DNA of 64,000 nt from CAZCPB01 sp044223975. Lineage in GTDB: Bacteria > Planctomycetota > Phycisphaerae > Phycisphaerales > UBA1924. Both the position numbers and the translations under genes were made by a program. Location: assembly GCA_044223975.1 (NCBI GenBank), contig JBGALI010000004.1:62001-126000 (forward strand). The letters run 5' to 3'. Shown here piece by piece: positions 45,101 through 51,857 of the stretch. The number at the start of each line of letters is the position of its first letter. The stretch's first letter is position 1. The notes under the pieces are model-generated. The model saw only the letters and a program-made list of their open reading frames with translations, did not search any database and was not told the origin of the DNA.

Positions 45101-47237
45101 GAAGAGCGACATCGACGAGATGTCGGCGAAGATGTCGGGCCAGAAGAGCGACAAGGGCAAGGACGAATTCGCCTTCAAGCTCGGGCGCGAGGGCGAGGAC
45201 ACCTTTCGCAAGGCGATCTCGCACTTCCTTCGCGCCCGCAAGAACATGCGCCGCCTGGCGAGCTGGAACTCGCCCACGAACATGGACGGCAAGCTCGTCA
45301 GCCCCAAGCGCGACCACGACCAGGACCTGATCTTCGACAAGTGCCGGCACGGCGCCAAGTACGCCTACGCGGGCATGCGCTTCTACCACCACTACGAGAA
45401 GTTCGCCCGCTACATCCTTCCCTGCGCCTGGTTCGCCAAGTTCACGCTCGAGTACATCAACCGCTGGGACCGCTACTGGGACAAGATGGCCGAGAAGTTC
45501 CTCAAGCGCATCGAGGAGACGATCGTCAAGGACCAGGCCTGGCACGACGAGCACTGCGGCTGCAAGGGCCAGGACCCGACCACCAACGTCGCCACCAAGA
45601 ACAAGCTCAACACCATCACCAAGGCCGTCACCCCCACGCCCAAGCTCGAGAGCGCGTACTGCTACGGGCAGGACACGGCCTACATGAACCGGCTGGAATG
45701 GGAGCCGCGCCGGCCCCTGTTCCCGGTACTGTTCGCCACCCGCTCGGTCACCAGCCCGGACTACATCTTCGGCGCCAAGCACTGGAAGTGGCTCCAGGAC
45801 ATGCGGGCCCAGTGGAAGAGCATGACGCTTGACCGTTCCGCGACGCCGCCGGAGACCGCGACCGAGGAAACCGCGTCGCCCGCGCCCGCCAAGTCCGAGC
45901 CCCCCAAGCGCGTCATGGGCGTGCTGGTCGCGATGAGCGCCGACAAGACCCTGACCTCGCCTACGCGGGCCAACACCGTGGACGATCTCTTTGCCGCGAT
46001 CGACCGGGCCGAGGAGTACTACGCCTCCGACCTCGAGCGCTACGACCCGCGCGAGCTGCGCCTGTTCCTCGCCCCCGAGTGGTTCTTCCGCAAGCCCGCC
46101 TCGGGCGGCGGCAGCACGCCCCTGACCCACAAGGAAATGCGCCAGACCGTCGCCGAGATCTGCGAGCGCTCCAAGCAGGACCAGTACGCACGCTGGCTGA
46201 TCTTCCCCGGCACGATCTACTTCGGGCTCGACTACACCAAGGCCGTGGTCGGCACCGACGGGACGATCGATCCCGCGGCAGTCCAGGACATCAAGACCTA
46301 CTTCAGGCTCCCCTCCTCCGCCGCCGACACCTCCTCGATCCGCGAGTCGCCTTCGGGGCTTCTCAAGAAGAGCGTGCAGTGGATCGTCGGCAACCTCGGC
46401 GTGGCCGTGCACAAGGGCCAGGTCATCCACTACCACTTCAAGGCCAACCAGCAGGACATCGCCACCGCGGACCAGGAGGGCGACCCGCCCGCGCACGTGT
46501 GGGCGATGAACCTCATGACCCCCGCCGAGGCGCTGGCGCAGGCGCGGTCGCCGCTGTTCACCGTGTCGAACCTCACGCAGTACAAGGCCAAGCAGAGCCT
46601 GTCCGTTGCCTACGACATCTGCCGCGACCACCGCGTGATGGTCGCGCTCTACCACGCGCAGAACAACGGCGTCTCCCCCGACCTGCAGGTCGTGATCAGC
46701 AACGGCGTGTCGATGCAGATGCAGTCGATCGCCGCGCCCGCCGGCGCGTACGTGCTGCACTGCGACGGCGCCGCCGACGAGACGCGCCTCACCGGTCACC
46801 GGGTCAAGACCCCGACCCCCGCGCGCGACGTCACCAAGCTCCGCGCGCACATCGAGCGCACCATGCAGACCGACGCCGACCAGGCCCTCCTCACGCCGCG
46901 TCACGCCGCCCTGCGCATCGAGATCAACGAGCTCCGCGCCAAGATCAAGGACCTCGACGAAGGGCCGAAGCTCACCGAGCTGCGCAAGCGCGAGGCGGCG
47001 CTCGTCAAGGAGCAGGACGAGGTCGGACGCAAGATGCAGGGCGGGGTGACCCCCGAGCACCAGCAGGAGCTCCGCGATTACGAGGCCGCCCCCGGCGCCT
47101 TCGACGATCCGACGAGCGACCTGGGCAAGGACTGGCGGCTCACGTTCAGCAGCGCCGGCGTTGAGCGCATCGTCAAGGTCTGGTCCGGCCGCATCGTGAT
47201 CGACGCCGGACCCCCGCCGAGTTCCACGACCACCTGA
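42162..47237 (+). CDS. putative T6SS effector, 1691 aa, with two membrane regions and a nitrilase-fold C-terminal domain
   Basis: The ATG at 42162 has GAGGA just upstream. No signal peptide. The N-terminal region is helical and unrecognised; hydrophobic glycine-rich segments lie at about 221-255 and 913-970. A HEAT-like stretch is near 709-760. Two copies of a C..A.....F.HHY.K...Y..P...F motif occur at about 548-595 and 1058-1105. From about residue 1245 the sequence resembles the carbon-nitrogen hydrolase (nitrilase) superfamily: LFLAPEWFF (Glu1306), IHYHFKAN (Lys1427) and VAYDICRDHRV (Cys1487) would be the Glu-Lys-Cys triad, although the spacings are wider than usual. A coiled coil follows. 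Its place directly after vgrG and two tip proteins makes it the best effector candidate. The substrate is unknown; amides or nitriles are the superfamily's usual substrates. Confidence 0.75.
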   Translation: MSQIPIEHFAQVRSDYDAALAQKVIDDACNHQLRGFDSAQGPRLVEGATLALSPAALIDGLPSMFDPALVDAQKLSLARKHAVQLRAQPRDRTEAEIKNAKERRRLAAQQLLQLAREPKGIAAVAVGAGDAIARAYVHEPNSGAPWAKNVCWTRVKQIVDLLDRSKDPIVLYTTPYRKFMIDLLEREKQISATMASWPWLKHSLASIIGSFKDWREGGDLVTGTLVTAVATGSMQIIALVGSAVNPWVTAGVNIAKAVGSTAASVGGRKGGTAIGERRAARALVEGLKTGKESLSETVALRAMMYKAEPAFFKSSWHFGKTLRAFERLKAYTESPVIAETRSANMAPAPAPTQPPPRREDGGSIQEVPPLRLLVMQPSGTGGADGHQKRLDAVERLGEIAREGPPAETPAKDAIRDAIGRIVYGGGQKRKTEFTEEEQELLEALRAADPGLGTADTTVTDFRETLLNDPEDVRRINAAGGLKAIADHPKYAMQVKATLEEALNAPSVKSNEAVKAAVNDALGRSTEHGLTHDPSAEWNQEVREFTSCDEAVNCARDLMKFLHHYDKCKSYLFPVLIFLEYILAKSEGWRELWEGGYQGSRPLRDMSGVLKTLGRMDHNNCRHPDKLEGLAKVKKAFTHKDLCYKGGVPLKDDEGVFKGKSKKGSKDRASWSERRRERQKFIENIKACITMLREPPIVHLDSGAEQDDQRRFAAATTLGKYGGRAMSYNDGEVTAALLDAVENDPSDRVRTAAREAIEQIRNDLPKVEPTEYSDLFKHHDPSKGARFARFVGYAGREPDILNISKTSDPVGQCVLRLGGTVSKVTSQLEAVKDAAKRKDAQKGTIDSRYACHVFDGHWTHTFKEPDAAPPKHRLALLLNHTYTIVENRASHQGVIKRGAYKFRRWAKDVRWRKVIIGVAVVGATVAVIAVSAATMGVGTPFVLAGSAVALGTVVGVGGAAGITLGKVVATGVSTAANASMQKSDIDEMSAKMSGQKSDKGKDEFAFKLGREGEDTFRKAISHFLRARKNMRRLASWNSPTNMDGKLVSPKRDHDQDLIFDKCRHGAKYAYAGMRFYHHYEKFARYILPCAWFAKFTLEYINRWDRYWDKMAEKFLKRIEETIVKDQAWHDEHCGCKGQDPTTNVATKNKLNTITKAVTPTPKLESAYCYGQDTAYMNRLEWEPRRPLFPVLFATRSVTSPDYIFGAKHWKWLQDMRAQWKSMTLDRSATPPETATEETASPAPAKSEPPKRVMGVLVAMSADKTLTSPTRANTVDDLFAAIDRAEEYYASDLERYDPRELRLFLAPEWFFRKPASGGGSTPLTHKEMRQTVAEICERSKQDQYARWLIFPGTIYFGLDYTKAVVGTDGTIDPAAVQDIKTYFRLPSSAADTSSIRESPSGLLKKSVQWIVGNLGVAVHKGQVIHYHFKANQQDIATADQEGDPPAHVWAMNLMTPAEALAQARSPLFTVSNLTQYKAKQSLSVAYDICRDHRVMVALYHAQNNGVSPDLQVVISNGVSMQMQSIAAPAGAYVLHCDGAADETRLTGHRVKTPTPARDVTKLRAHIERTMQTDADQALLTPRHAALRIEINELRAKIKDLDEGPKLTELRKREAALVKEQDEVGRKMQGGVTPEHQQELRDYEAAPGAFDDPTSDLGKDWRLTFSSAGVERIVKVWSGRIVIDAGPPPSSTTT

Positions 47238-47304
47238 CCGTCGCACGCCCACCGGCCGCGGACGGCCGGAACCCTGGCCACGGACGGCGCCGGGAGAGCC
47301 CGAC

Positions 47305-48228
47305 ATGCTGCACGCGTTCTTCGTCCTTGCCGCGACCATCCCCCTGGCCGCCGACCCGCCCGTGCCGTACCCCCACCCGCTCGTCACCGAGCTTCTCTAC
47401 GCCGTCCCCCCCGGCGACAAGGGCGATGCGAGCAAGGACGGCGTCCGAGACGCGGTGGGGGACGAGTTCATCGAGCTCGTGAACCCGCACGACAGGCCCA
47501 TCCAGCTCAAGGGCTACACCATCACCGACGGCACGCCCGCCGATGCGCTCGAAGTCCCGGCGCCAGGCCCCAGGCCCAAGCGACCCGGCGAGCCCGCCCC
47601 CGCTCGCCCGGGGGAAAAGACGCCGACCACAGGCGAGGAATCCGAAGCCGCGCACAAGCAGGTGCGCTTCACGTTCCCCGCGCTCGAGCTCAAGCCCGGC
47701 GATGTGGTGGTGGTGTTCAACGGTCACAAGCAGAAGATCAAGGGGCCCGTGGGCGATGCCGCGCACGCGCCGGCCGAGAAGAACGAGAACTTCTCGAGCG
47801 CCTACGTCTTCTCGATGAAGAACGACTCGCAGTACGTCGCCTTCGCCAACACCGCCGATTGCATGATCGTCTGGAGCCCCGACGGCAAGCCGGTCGAAGC
47901 GATTCACTGGCGCCACAACGTCCGCGCGGCAAAGGACTCGCCCAAGGACCAACCCAAGCCCGCCGCGCCGGGCAAGGCCGCCCCCGACAAGAACGCCCCC
48001 AAGGTCGCCACGCCCGGGCCCGCGAGCGACCGCGCCGTCCCGCCCCCGGGCACGATCCTGTCCGAGGCCGCCCCCGACAGCCGCGGCAGCGTGGCCCGCG
48101 TCGGACTCACGAAGAAGCTTGTGGCGCACGCCGACCTCCCCGGCGCCAAGGATGAACTGTTCAGTCCCGGCAAGTTTGACGCCAGCGGCGACGCGGAGGA
48201 GCCCGCCAAGCCGACGCCGCCGAAGTAG
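47305..48228 (+). CDS. secreted lamin-tail-domain protein
   Basis: A 307-residue protein with a signal peptide (MLHAFFVLAATIPLAA). Residues about 25-75 and 110-200 match a lamin-tail (LTD) beta sandwich: LVTELLYAV, DEFIELVNPHDRPIQLKGYTITDG, then ALELKPGDVVVVFNG and YVAFANTADCMIVWS. A Pro/Lys/Ala-rich segment interrupts the fold after about residue 80 and another precedes the C-terminus. It lies 67 bases after the putative effector, in the position where T6SS immunity genes usually sit. Export to the periplasm would suit immunity against a toxin acting there, but LTD proteins are common secreted proteins in this group, so this role is only a possibility. It ends six bases before the convergent pyrophosphatase gene. 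Confidence 0.75.
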   Translation: MLHAFFVLAATIPLAADPPVPYPHPLVTELLYAVPPGDKGDASKDGVRDAVGDEFIELVNPHDRPIQLKGYTITDGTPADALEVPAPGPRPKRPGEPAPARPGEKTPTTGEESEAAHKQVRFTFPALELKPGDVVVVFNGHKQKIKGPVGDAAHAPAEKNENFSSAYVFSMKNDSQYVAFANTADCMIVWSPDGKPVEAIHWRHNVRAAKDSPKDQPKPAAPGKAAPDKNAPKVATPGPASDRAVPPPGTILSEAAPDSRGSVARVGLTKKLVAHADLPGAKDELFSPGKFDASGDAEEPAKPTPPK

Positions 48229-48234
48229 TGAACG

Positions 48235-48771
48235 CTACCCGAGCGCGGGACGGACAAGCGCCCGCGCGGCAGGCTCGCCGAGCTGCCCAAGGACTCTGAA
48301 CCCGCGCCCCTGAGCGGCGTTGTACTCCACGAAGAAGCGCTCGATCGCGGCAACTTCACCGGCGTCCAGATCTTTGAGTGTCCGCGCCCCCGCGTGCGCC
48401 GGGCACAACGGATCGGCCGCGATGATCCGGTCGTTGCGGAACGAGTCGCTCCCGATCGTCTGCTCCGCCTCGATCGCGCCCAGCATCCGCGCGCCCACGA
48501 CCGCTCCCGCCGCGATCGCCCTGGTGCTCAGCAACACCACGTCCGCCGGGTCCCCGTCGGGCGCGCTGGTGCCGCACACAAAGCCGTACGCGAACGGCCA
48601 CACGATGCCCCGCGGCATGTGCTTGTGGAACCGCAAGCCGCCCCGTGCCGCGTCGAATTTGTCCTTCACCGCCGAGCCGCGGACGCACTCGATGTACGCG
48701 TTGAGCAGCCCCGTCGCGGGGTCGATCGGCGGCAGGCGGCGAGGATCGGGCGTCGAGTTCTGCGGAGGCAT
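48235..48771 (-). CDS. ppa: family I-like inorganic pyrophosphatase
   Basis: Hydrolyses pyrophosphate to drive biosynthetic reactions in the cytoplasm. It has 178 residues, the usual size. Signature elements are the N-terminal IECVRGSAVKDKFD, WPFAYGFVCGT, the metal-binding DGDPADVVLL and RNDRIIA. Two positions that are usually lysine appear replaced (the KDxK-type motif reads RNDR, and the C-terminal YK is YN), so this is a divergent member and its activity should not be taken for granted. It is a single gene, convergent with the lamin-tail gene, with a possible -10 80 bases upstream. Confidence 0.8.
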   Translation of the reverse strand: MPPQNSTPDPRRLPPIDPATGLLNAYIECVRGSAVKDKFDAARGGLRFHKHMPRGIVWPFAYGFVCGTSAPDGDPADVVLLSTRAIAAGAVVGARMLGAIEAEQTIGSDSFRNDRIIAADPLCPAHAGARTLKDLDAGEVAAIERFFVEYNAAQGRGFRVLGQLGEPAARALVRPALG

Positions 48772-48850
48772 CGCTCACCCTGTGACAGAAGCACCCGCCG
48801 CGGCGCACCTCCCGCCTCGCGCCGGAGCACCCACGCGCCGTCCCGATGTG

Positions 48851-48856
48851 AGTGTA
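48851..48856 (-). promoter_or_regulatory. possible -10 element for the pyrophosphatase gene
   Basis: On the minus strand this reads TACACT, 79 bases before the ATG at 48771, in the gap to the GNAT gene. No -35 match. Confidence 0.3.
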
Positions 48857-48926
48857 TCCCACGCCGCGTGCGTCCTGTCCCGCACGCTTCGACCACGGTC
48901 AAACCCGAGCCCGAGCCCGGCGGCGA

Positions 48927-49559
48927 TCACGCCATCCGCGCGAGCCGTTCCTGGAGCCGCGCCCTCACGGCGGGCCATTCATCATCCACGATGCTGAAAA
49001 CCACCCAGTCGCGGACGGCCGGCTCGGGGCGCCCGAGCGCCGGGGGCATGACGCGGGCCTTGCGCAGCACGCCCTCGCGCACCGCGCCGAGCTTGGCGAT
49101 CGCCGCCTGGCTGTGCAGGTTGGTGCCGTTCGTTGTGATCTGCACGCGGAGCGCCGTCGGCGCCAGCGTCTCGAAGGCGTGCCGCAGCATGAGGTACTTG
49201 ATCTCGGGGTTCACGCGCGTGCCGTGGTAGGCGCGGCCGATCCAGGTCCGGCCGATCTCGAGCCCTCGATGCTCGGGCTTGATGTCCATGAACGTCGTGC
49301 GGCCGATCGCGCGTCCCTCGTCCGCGCCCGCCGCGAGCACGATCGCAAAGGCCACCACGTCCGGCAGGGCCTTGACCTTGGCCATCTCCGCTTCAAAGCC
49401 GCGCACGGACCACTCGGCGGGCGCCTGCATGCTGTGCCGGAACAGCTCCTGGTCCGCGGCCGCGAACAGGTCCGGCGCGTGGCGGGGCTCCAGCGGCTCG
49501 AGGCGAATGGTGCGTACGTGCGAAGAGCCGTTGAACGTCGCGGCGGTCACCCATGGCAT
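48927..49559 (-). CDS. GNAT family N-acetyltransferase (RimJ/RimL type)
   Basis: A 210-residue acetyl-CoA-dependent transferase of unknown substrate. The RimJ/RimL-like order is visible: IRLEPLEPRHAPDLFAAA at the N-terminus, GRTTFMDIKPEHRGLEIGRTWIG as the central strands, then EIKYLMLRHAFETLAPTALRVQI and NLHSQAAIAKLGAVREGVLRK, the C-terminal acetyl-CoA/fold motif. There is no ribosome-binding site. A GATACT hexamer ends eight bases before the ATG, so the mRNA may be leaderless. It is divergent from the DUF4056 gene with 75 bases between. Confidence 0.9.
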   Translation of the reverse strand: MPWVTAATFNGSSHVRTIRLEPLEPRHAPDLFAAADQELFRHSMQAPAEWSVRGFEAEMAKVKALPDVVAFAIVLAAGADEGRAIGRTTFMDIKPEHRGLEIGRTWIGRAYHGTRVNPEIKYLMLRHAFETLAPTALRVQITTNGTNLHSQAAIAKLGAVREGVLRKARVMPPALGRPEPAVRDWVVFSIVDDEWPAVRARLQERLARMA

Positions 49560-49567
49560 GGGGAAAG

Positions 49568-49573
49568 AGTATC
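49568..49573 (-). promoter_or_regulatory. -10 element placed for a leaderless GNAT mRNA
   Basis: Minus-strand GATACT followed by eight bases (CTTTCCCC) and then the ATG at 49559. Transcription would start at or within a base or two of the start codon. Confidence 0.4.
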
Positions 49574-49621
49574 AAACAGGGGTTTCTCGTCGCAGAGTTT
49601 CGAATGCCCGCTCGCAATGTC

Positions 49622-49629
49622 GATAGTCT
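49622..49629 (+). promoter_or_regulatory. -10 element placed for a leaderless DUF4056 mRNA
   Basis: GATAGTCT; read as GATAGT (49622-49627) it lies seven bases before the ATG at 49635. No ribosome-binding site is present. Confidence 0.35.
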
Positions 49630-49634
49630 GGTGC

Positions 49635-50780
49635 ATGCGATCGGACGCGGTCATCCTTGCCGGGCCAGCCCGATCAGCCGTACCAGGGCGGACGCACGGC
49701 GCCTGGAGATGGATTCTCGCGGTGCCGCTGCTGCTTTCGGCGTGCGCCGCCGACGAACTGCCGCGTTCGCGGCTGGGAGCGCTCCCGTTCCCTGGGCCCC
49801 TCACGCTCTACGAGCCCTCCGATCTCCCGCAGGTGGGGGCGCACCGGTACACGAAGTGGTGGGAACGCCCCTTCGGGGAGGCCGAGGGTGCCCGCGGGAT
49901 CATGTACACCTGCCGCGCCGGGTTTCTTGATCTAGCACACATCCGCGAGTCCATGGACTGGACGCGCTATTTCTGGAGGCACGCGCGGACGCTCCTGCTC
50001 GACGGCGGCGGATCGAGGGCGTTCATGTTCGAGGACGCCCGTTTCGAGCTGTCCGTCACGCTCCCGGCGTGGTGGAGCGATCTCACGCCGGTGGACCGCG
50101 CCGCCATGATTGAGGAGGCGTCGCGGGTGATCGGGCAGCGTGCCGCGATCGACGAGCAGACGTGGCACGAGATCGCCACGTGGTACGGCTGGCGCACCTT
50201 CCCCCTCGTCTCCGAGCAGGGTTCCGCGTTCACGTACGACGACACCTCGTCGCACCTCGTCGGCGCGATCATCGGCGGACGCGTGCTCGTGCCGGACGAG
50301 GGCGACTACGACCGGCTCGCGACCGCCGCGCTCCGCGAGACCCTCGAGAAGCTGGGAGCGGTGCCGCGGTCGGAGGTCGATCGCGCCGCGCGTTCGGTCG
50401 AAGGCTCGTGGTGGCGCGACGGCGTAGCGATCAAGCGCGACCTCAACACGGGCATCGAGGCCGGGTTCAAGGTCCCCTGGCTGGTGCCGGGTTTCGGCGA
50501 GTGCGCGGGGTGCGAGCCGGTCGTGCTGACCGTGCCGTCGCTGCGGAACGTGAACGGGCGAGATCTCTCCGCGGCCTATGAACTCCGCGTTGTGCCGCGC
50601 GAGCAGTTCATGGAGCGAGTCCGGCCCGGCGCTCTTTCGCCGGAGCTGGGAATCACGAGCCGCGAGTTTCCCGCCCTCATCGACGCGATCCGGCACGACA
50701 TGGCCGCGCGATGGGGACCTGAAGTGGACCAGAAGTCCGAGCCGCCCGCGGCCGCGGGATTGCCCCTCGGCGGTTCCTAA
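49635..50780 (+). CDS. DUF4056-family lipoprotein
   Basis: A protein of 381 residues with a lipoprotein signal (RWILAVPLLLSAC, lipobox LSAC), so it is probably membrane-anchored outside the cytoplasm. The core matches the DUF4056 pattern: GIMYTCRAGFLDLAHIRESMDWTRYFW, with His/Asp residues that could bind metal, then EIATWYGWRTFPLVSEQGSAFTYDDTSSHLVG and the C-terminal VPRSEVDRAARSV. The function of the family is not established. The ATG at 49635 was chosen because it leaves a proper lipoprotein signal; the frame is open far upstream. An in-frame ATG at 49617 would add six residues. Confidence 0.8.
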   Translation: MRSDAVILAGPARSAVPGRTHGAWRWILAVPLLLSACAADELPRSRLGALPFPGPLTLYEPSDLPQVGAHRYTKWWERPFGEAEGARGIMYTCRAGFLDLAHIRESMDWTRYFWRHARTLLLDGGGSRAFMFEDARFELSVTLPAWWSDLTPVDRAAMIEEASRVIGQRAAIDEQTWHEIATWYGWRTFPLVSEQGSAFTYDDTSSHLVGAIIGGRVLVPDEGDYDRLATAALRETLEKLGAVPRSEVDRAARSVEGSWWRDGVAIKRDLNTGIEAGFKVPWLVPGFGECAGCEPVVLTVPSLRNVNGRDLSAAYELRVVPREQFMERVRPGALSPELGITSREFPALIDAIRHDMAARWGPEVDQKSEPPAAAGLPLGGS

Positions 50781-50788
50781 GGATCGCG

Positions 50789-50825
50789 AACGCGGCCCAA
50801 CAAGGCCGGATGGAAACCGCGTTCC
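50789..50825 (-). terminator. hairpin downstream of tRNA-Ser
   Basis: GAACGCGG (50789-50796) pairs with CCGCGTTC (50818-50825). It begins four bases after the tRNA on the minus strand. No clear T-tract; it may end transcription or serve 3' processing. Confidence 0.4.
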
Positions 50826-50828
50826 AAA

Positions 50829-50916
50829 CGGTGGGGGAGGGATTCGAACCCCCGAGACGGACAAGCCGCCTACCGGATTTCAAGTCCGGCGCATTCGACC
50901 ACTCTGCCACCCCACC
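50829..50916 (-). tRNA. tRNA-Ser (anticodon TGA)
   Basis: On the minus strand a type II tRNA of about 88 bases. The 7-bp acceptor stem GGTGGGG/CCCCACC is perfect. The anticodon stem CCGGA/TCCGG holds a CTTGAAA loop with anticodon TGA. The long variable arm typical of serine tRNAs and the TTCGAAT T-loop are present. CCA is not encoded. It sits between the DUF4056 gene and the hydroxyproline operon. Confidence 0.95.
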
Positions 50917-50928
50917 CGGGTGCGCTTC

Positions 50929-50934
50929 ATTCTA
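50929..50934 (-). promoter_or_regulatory. -10 element of tRNA-Ser
   Basis: Minus-strand TAGAAT ends 12 bases before the tRNA 5' end, giving a start site at about 50922. No -35 match was found. Confidence 0.5.
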
Positions 50935-50945
50935 GGAACGGCGCC

Positions 50946-51857
50946 TCACACTTTGGGCCGTGATTTGAGCGCCGCGCGGATCGCCGCGAGCGACTTCTCC
51001 AGGTCCGCGCCCTCCGGCAGCAGCCGCGGCGGGCGCACCGCCGCGCCCCCCGACCCGATCATCCCCACCTCCGCCTGCACCAGCTTGATCAGCTGCACGA
51101 AGTCGTACGTCGTGTCCATCCGGAGCAGCGGCAGGAACCAGCGGTACAGGGACGCCGCCTCTGCGTGCTTGCCGTCGCGGGCCAGCTCGAACAACCGCAC
51201 CGACTCTCGCGGCAGAGCGTTCACGAGCCCCGCGATCCAGCCCACCGCGCCTGCCGCGACGCCCTCGACGATCACGTCGTCCATCCCCACCAGGATCGAG
51301 AGGCGGTCCCCGATCAACGCCCGGATCGCCGTCACCCGCCGGATGTCGCCGCTCGATTCCTTCACCGCATGAAGATTCGCGTGCTTCGCGGCAAGCTCAG
51401 CGATCTGTTCCGGCAGCACGTCCGTGCCGTACGCGATCGGGTTGTTGTACAGCATGCAGGAGAGCGGCGTGGCGTTCAGAATCGCCGCAAAGTGCCCGCG
51501 CATCTCGCGCCACGAGCCCTTGTACACGTACGGGGGCAGCACCATCAGCCCCGTGCAGCCGGCCGCCTGCGCCTCGCGCGCCGCACGCACGGCGTCCCCG
51601 GTTGAAGCCGACGCGATCGCCGCGATCACGGGCGCTTTCCCGCCGCACGCCTTCGCGCACGACCGCCACAACGCAGACTTCTCTTCCACCGACAGCACCG
51701 CGCCCTCGCCCAGTGACCCCGGCGTGACGATGCCCGTGCACCCGGCGTCGAGCAGCCACTTGACGTGCTTCTCGACGAACGCCATGTCGATGGAAAGGTC
51801 GGCCGCAAAGGGCGTCGTGATCGCGGGAATGACGCCCTGCCAGTCGGTTCGGTTCAT
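50946..51857 (-). CDS. 1-pyrroline-4-hydroxy-2-carboxylate deaminase (DHDPS family)
   Basis: A 303-residue protein of the DHDPS/NAL aldolase family. The Schiff-base lysine is Lys166 in LHAVKESSGD and the catalytic tyrosine Tyr137 in MLYNNP; the substrate loop reads PGSLGEG. The family alone does not give the substrate. As the last gene of an operon with a 4-hydroxyproline epimerase and two oxidases it is best read as the deaminase that converts 1-pyrroline-4-hydroxy-2-carboxylate to alpha-ketoglutarate semialdehyde. The start overlaps the upstream stop by four bases (ATGA). The semialdehyde dehydrogenase that would finish the pathway is not in the window. Confidence 0.85.
   Translation of the reverse strand: MNRTDWQGVIPAITTPFAADLSIDMAFVEKHVKWLLDAGCTGIVTPGSLGEGAVLSVEEKSALWRSCAKACGGKAPVIAAIASASTGDAVRAAREAQAAGCTGLMVLPPYVYKGSWREMRGHFAAILNATPLSCMLYNNPIAYGTDVLPEQIAELAAKHANLHAVKESSGDIRRVTAIRALIGDRLSILVGMDDVIVEGVAAGAVGWIAGLVNALPRESVRLFELARDGKHAEAASLYRWFLPLLRMDTTYDFVQLIKLVQAEVGMIGSGGAAVRPPRLLPEGADLEKSLAAIRAALKSRPKV

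Noticed and set aside
44172..47387. A 1071-codon antisense frame over the putative effector gene
   Set aside because: Composition is Leu/Val/Arg/Asp/Gly-biased as expected for the mirrored codons, whereas the + strand shows domain signatures.
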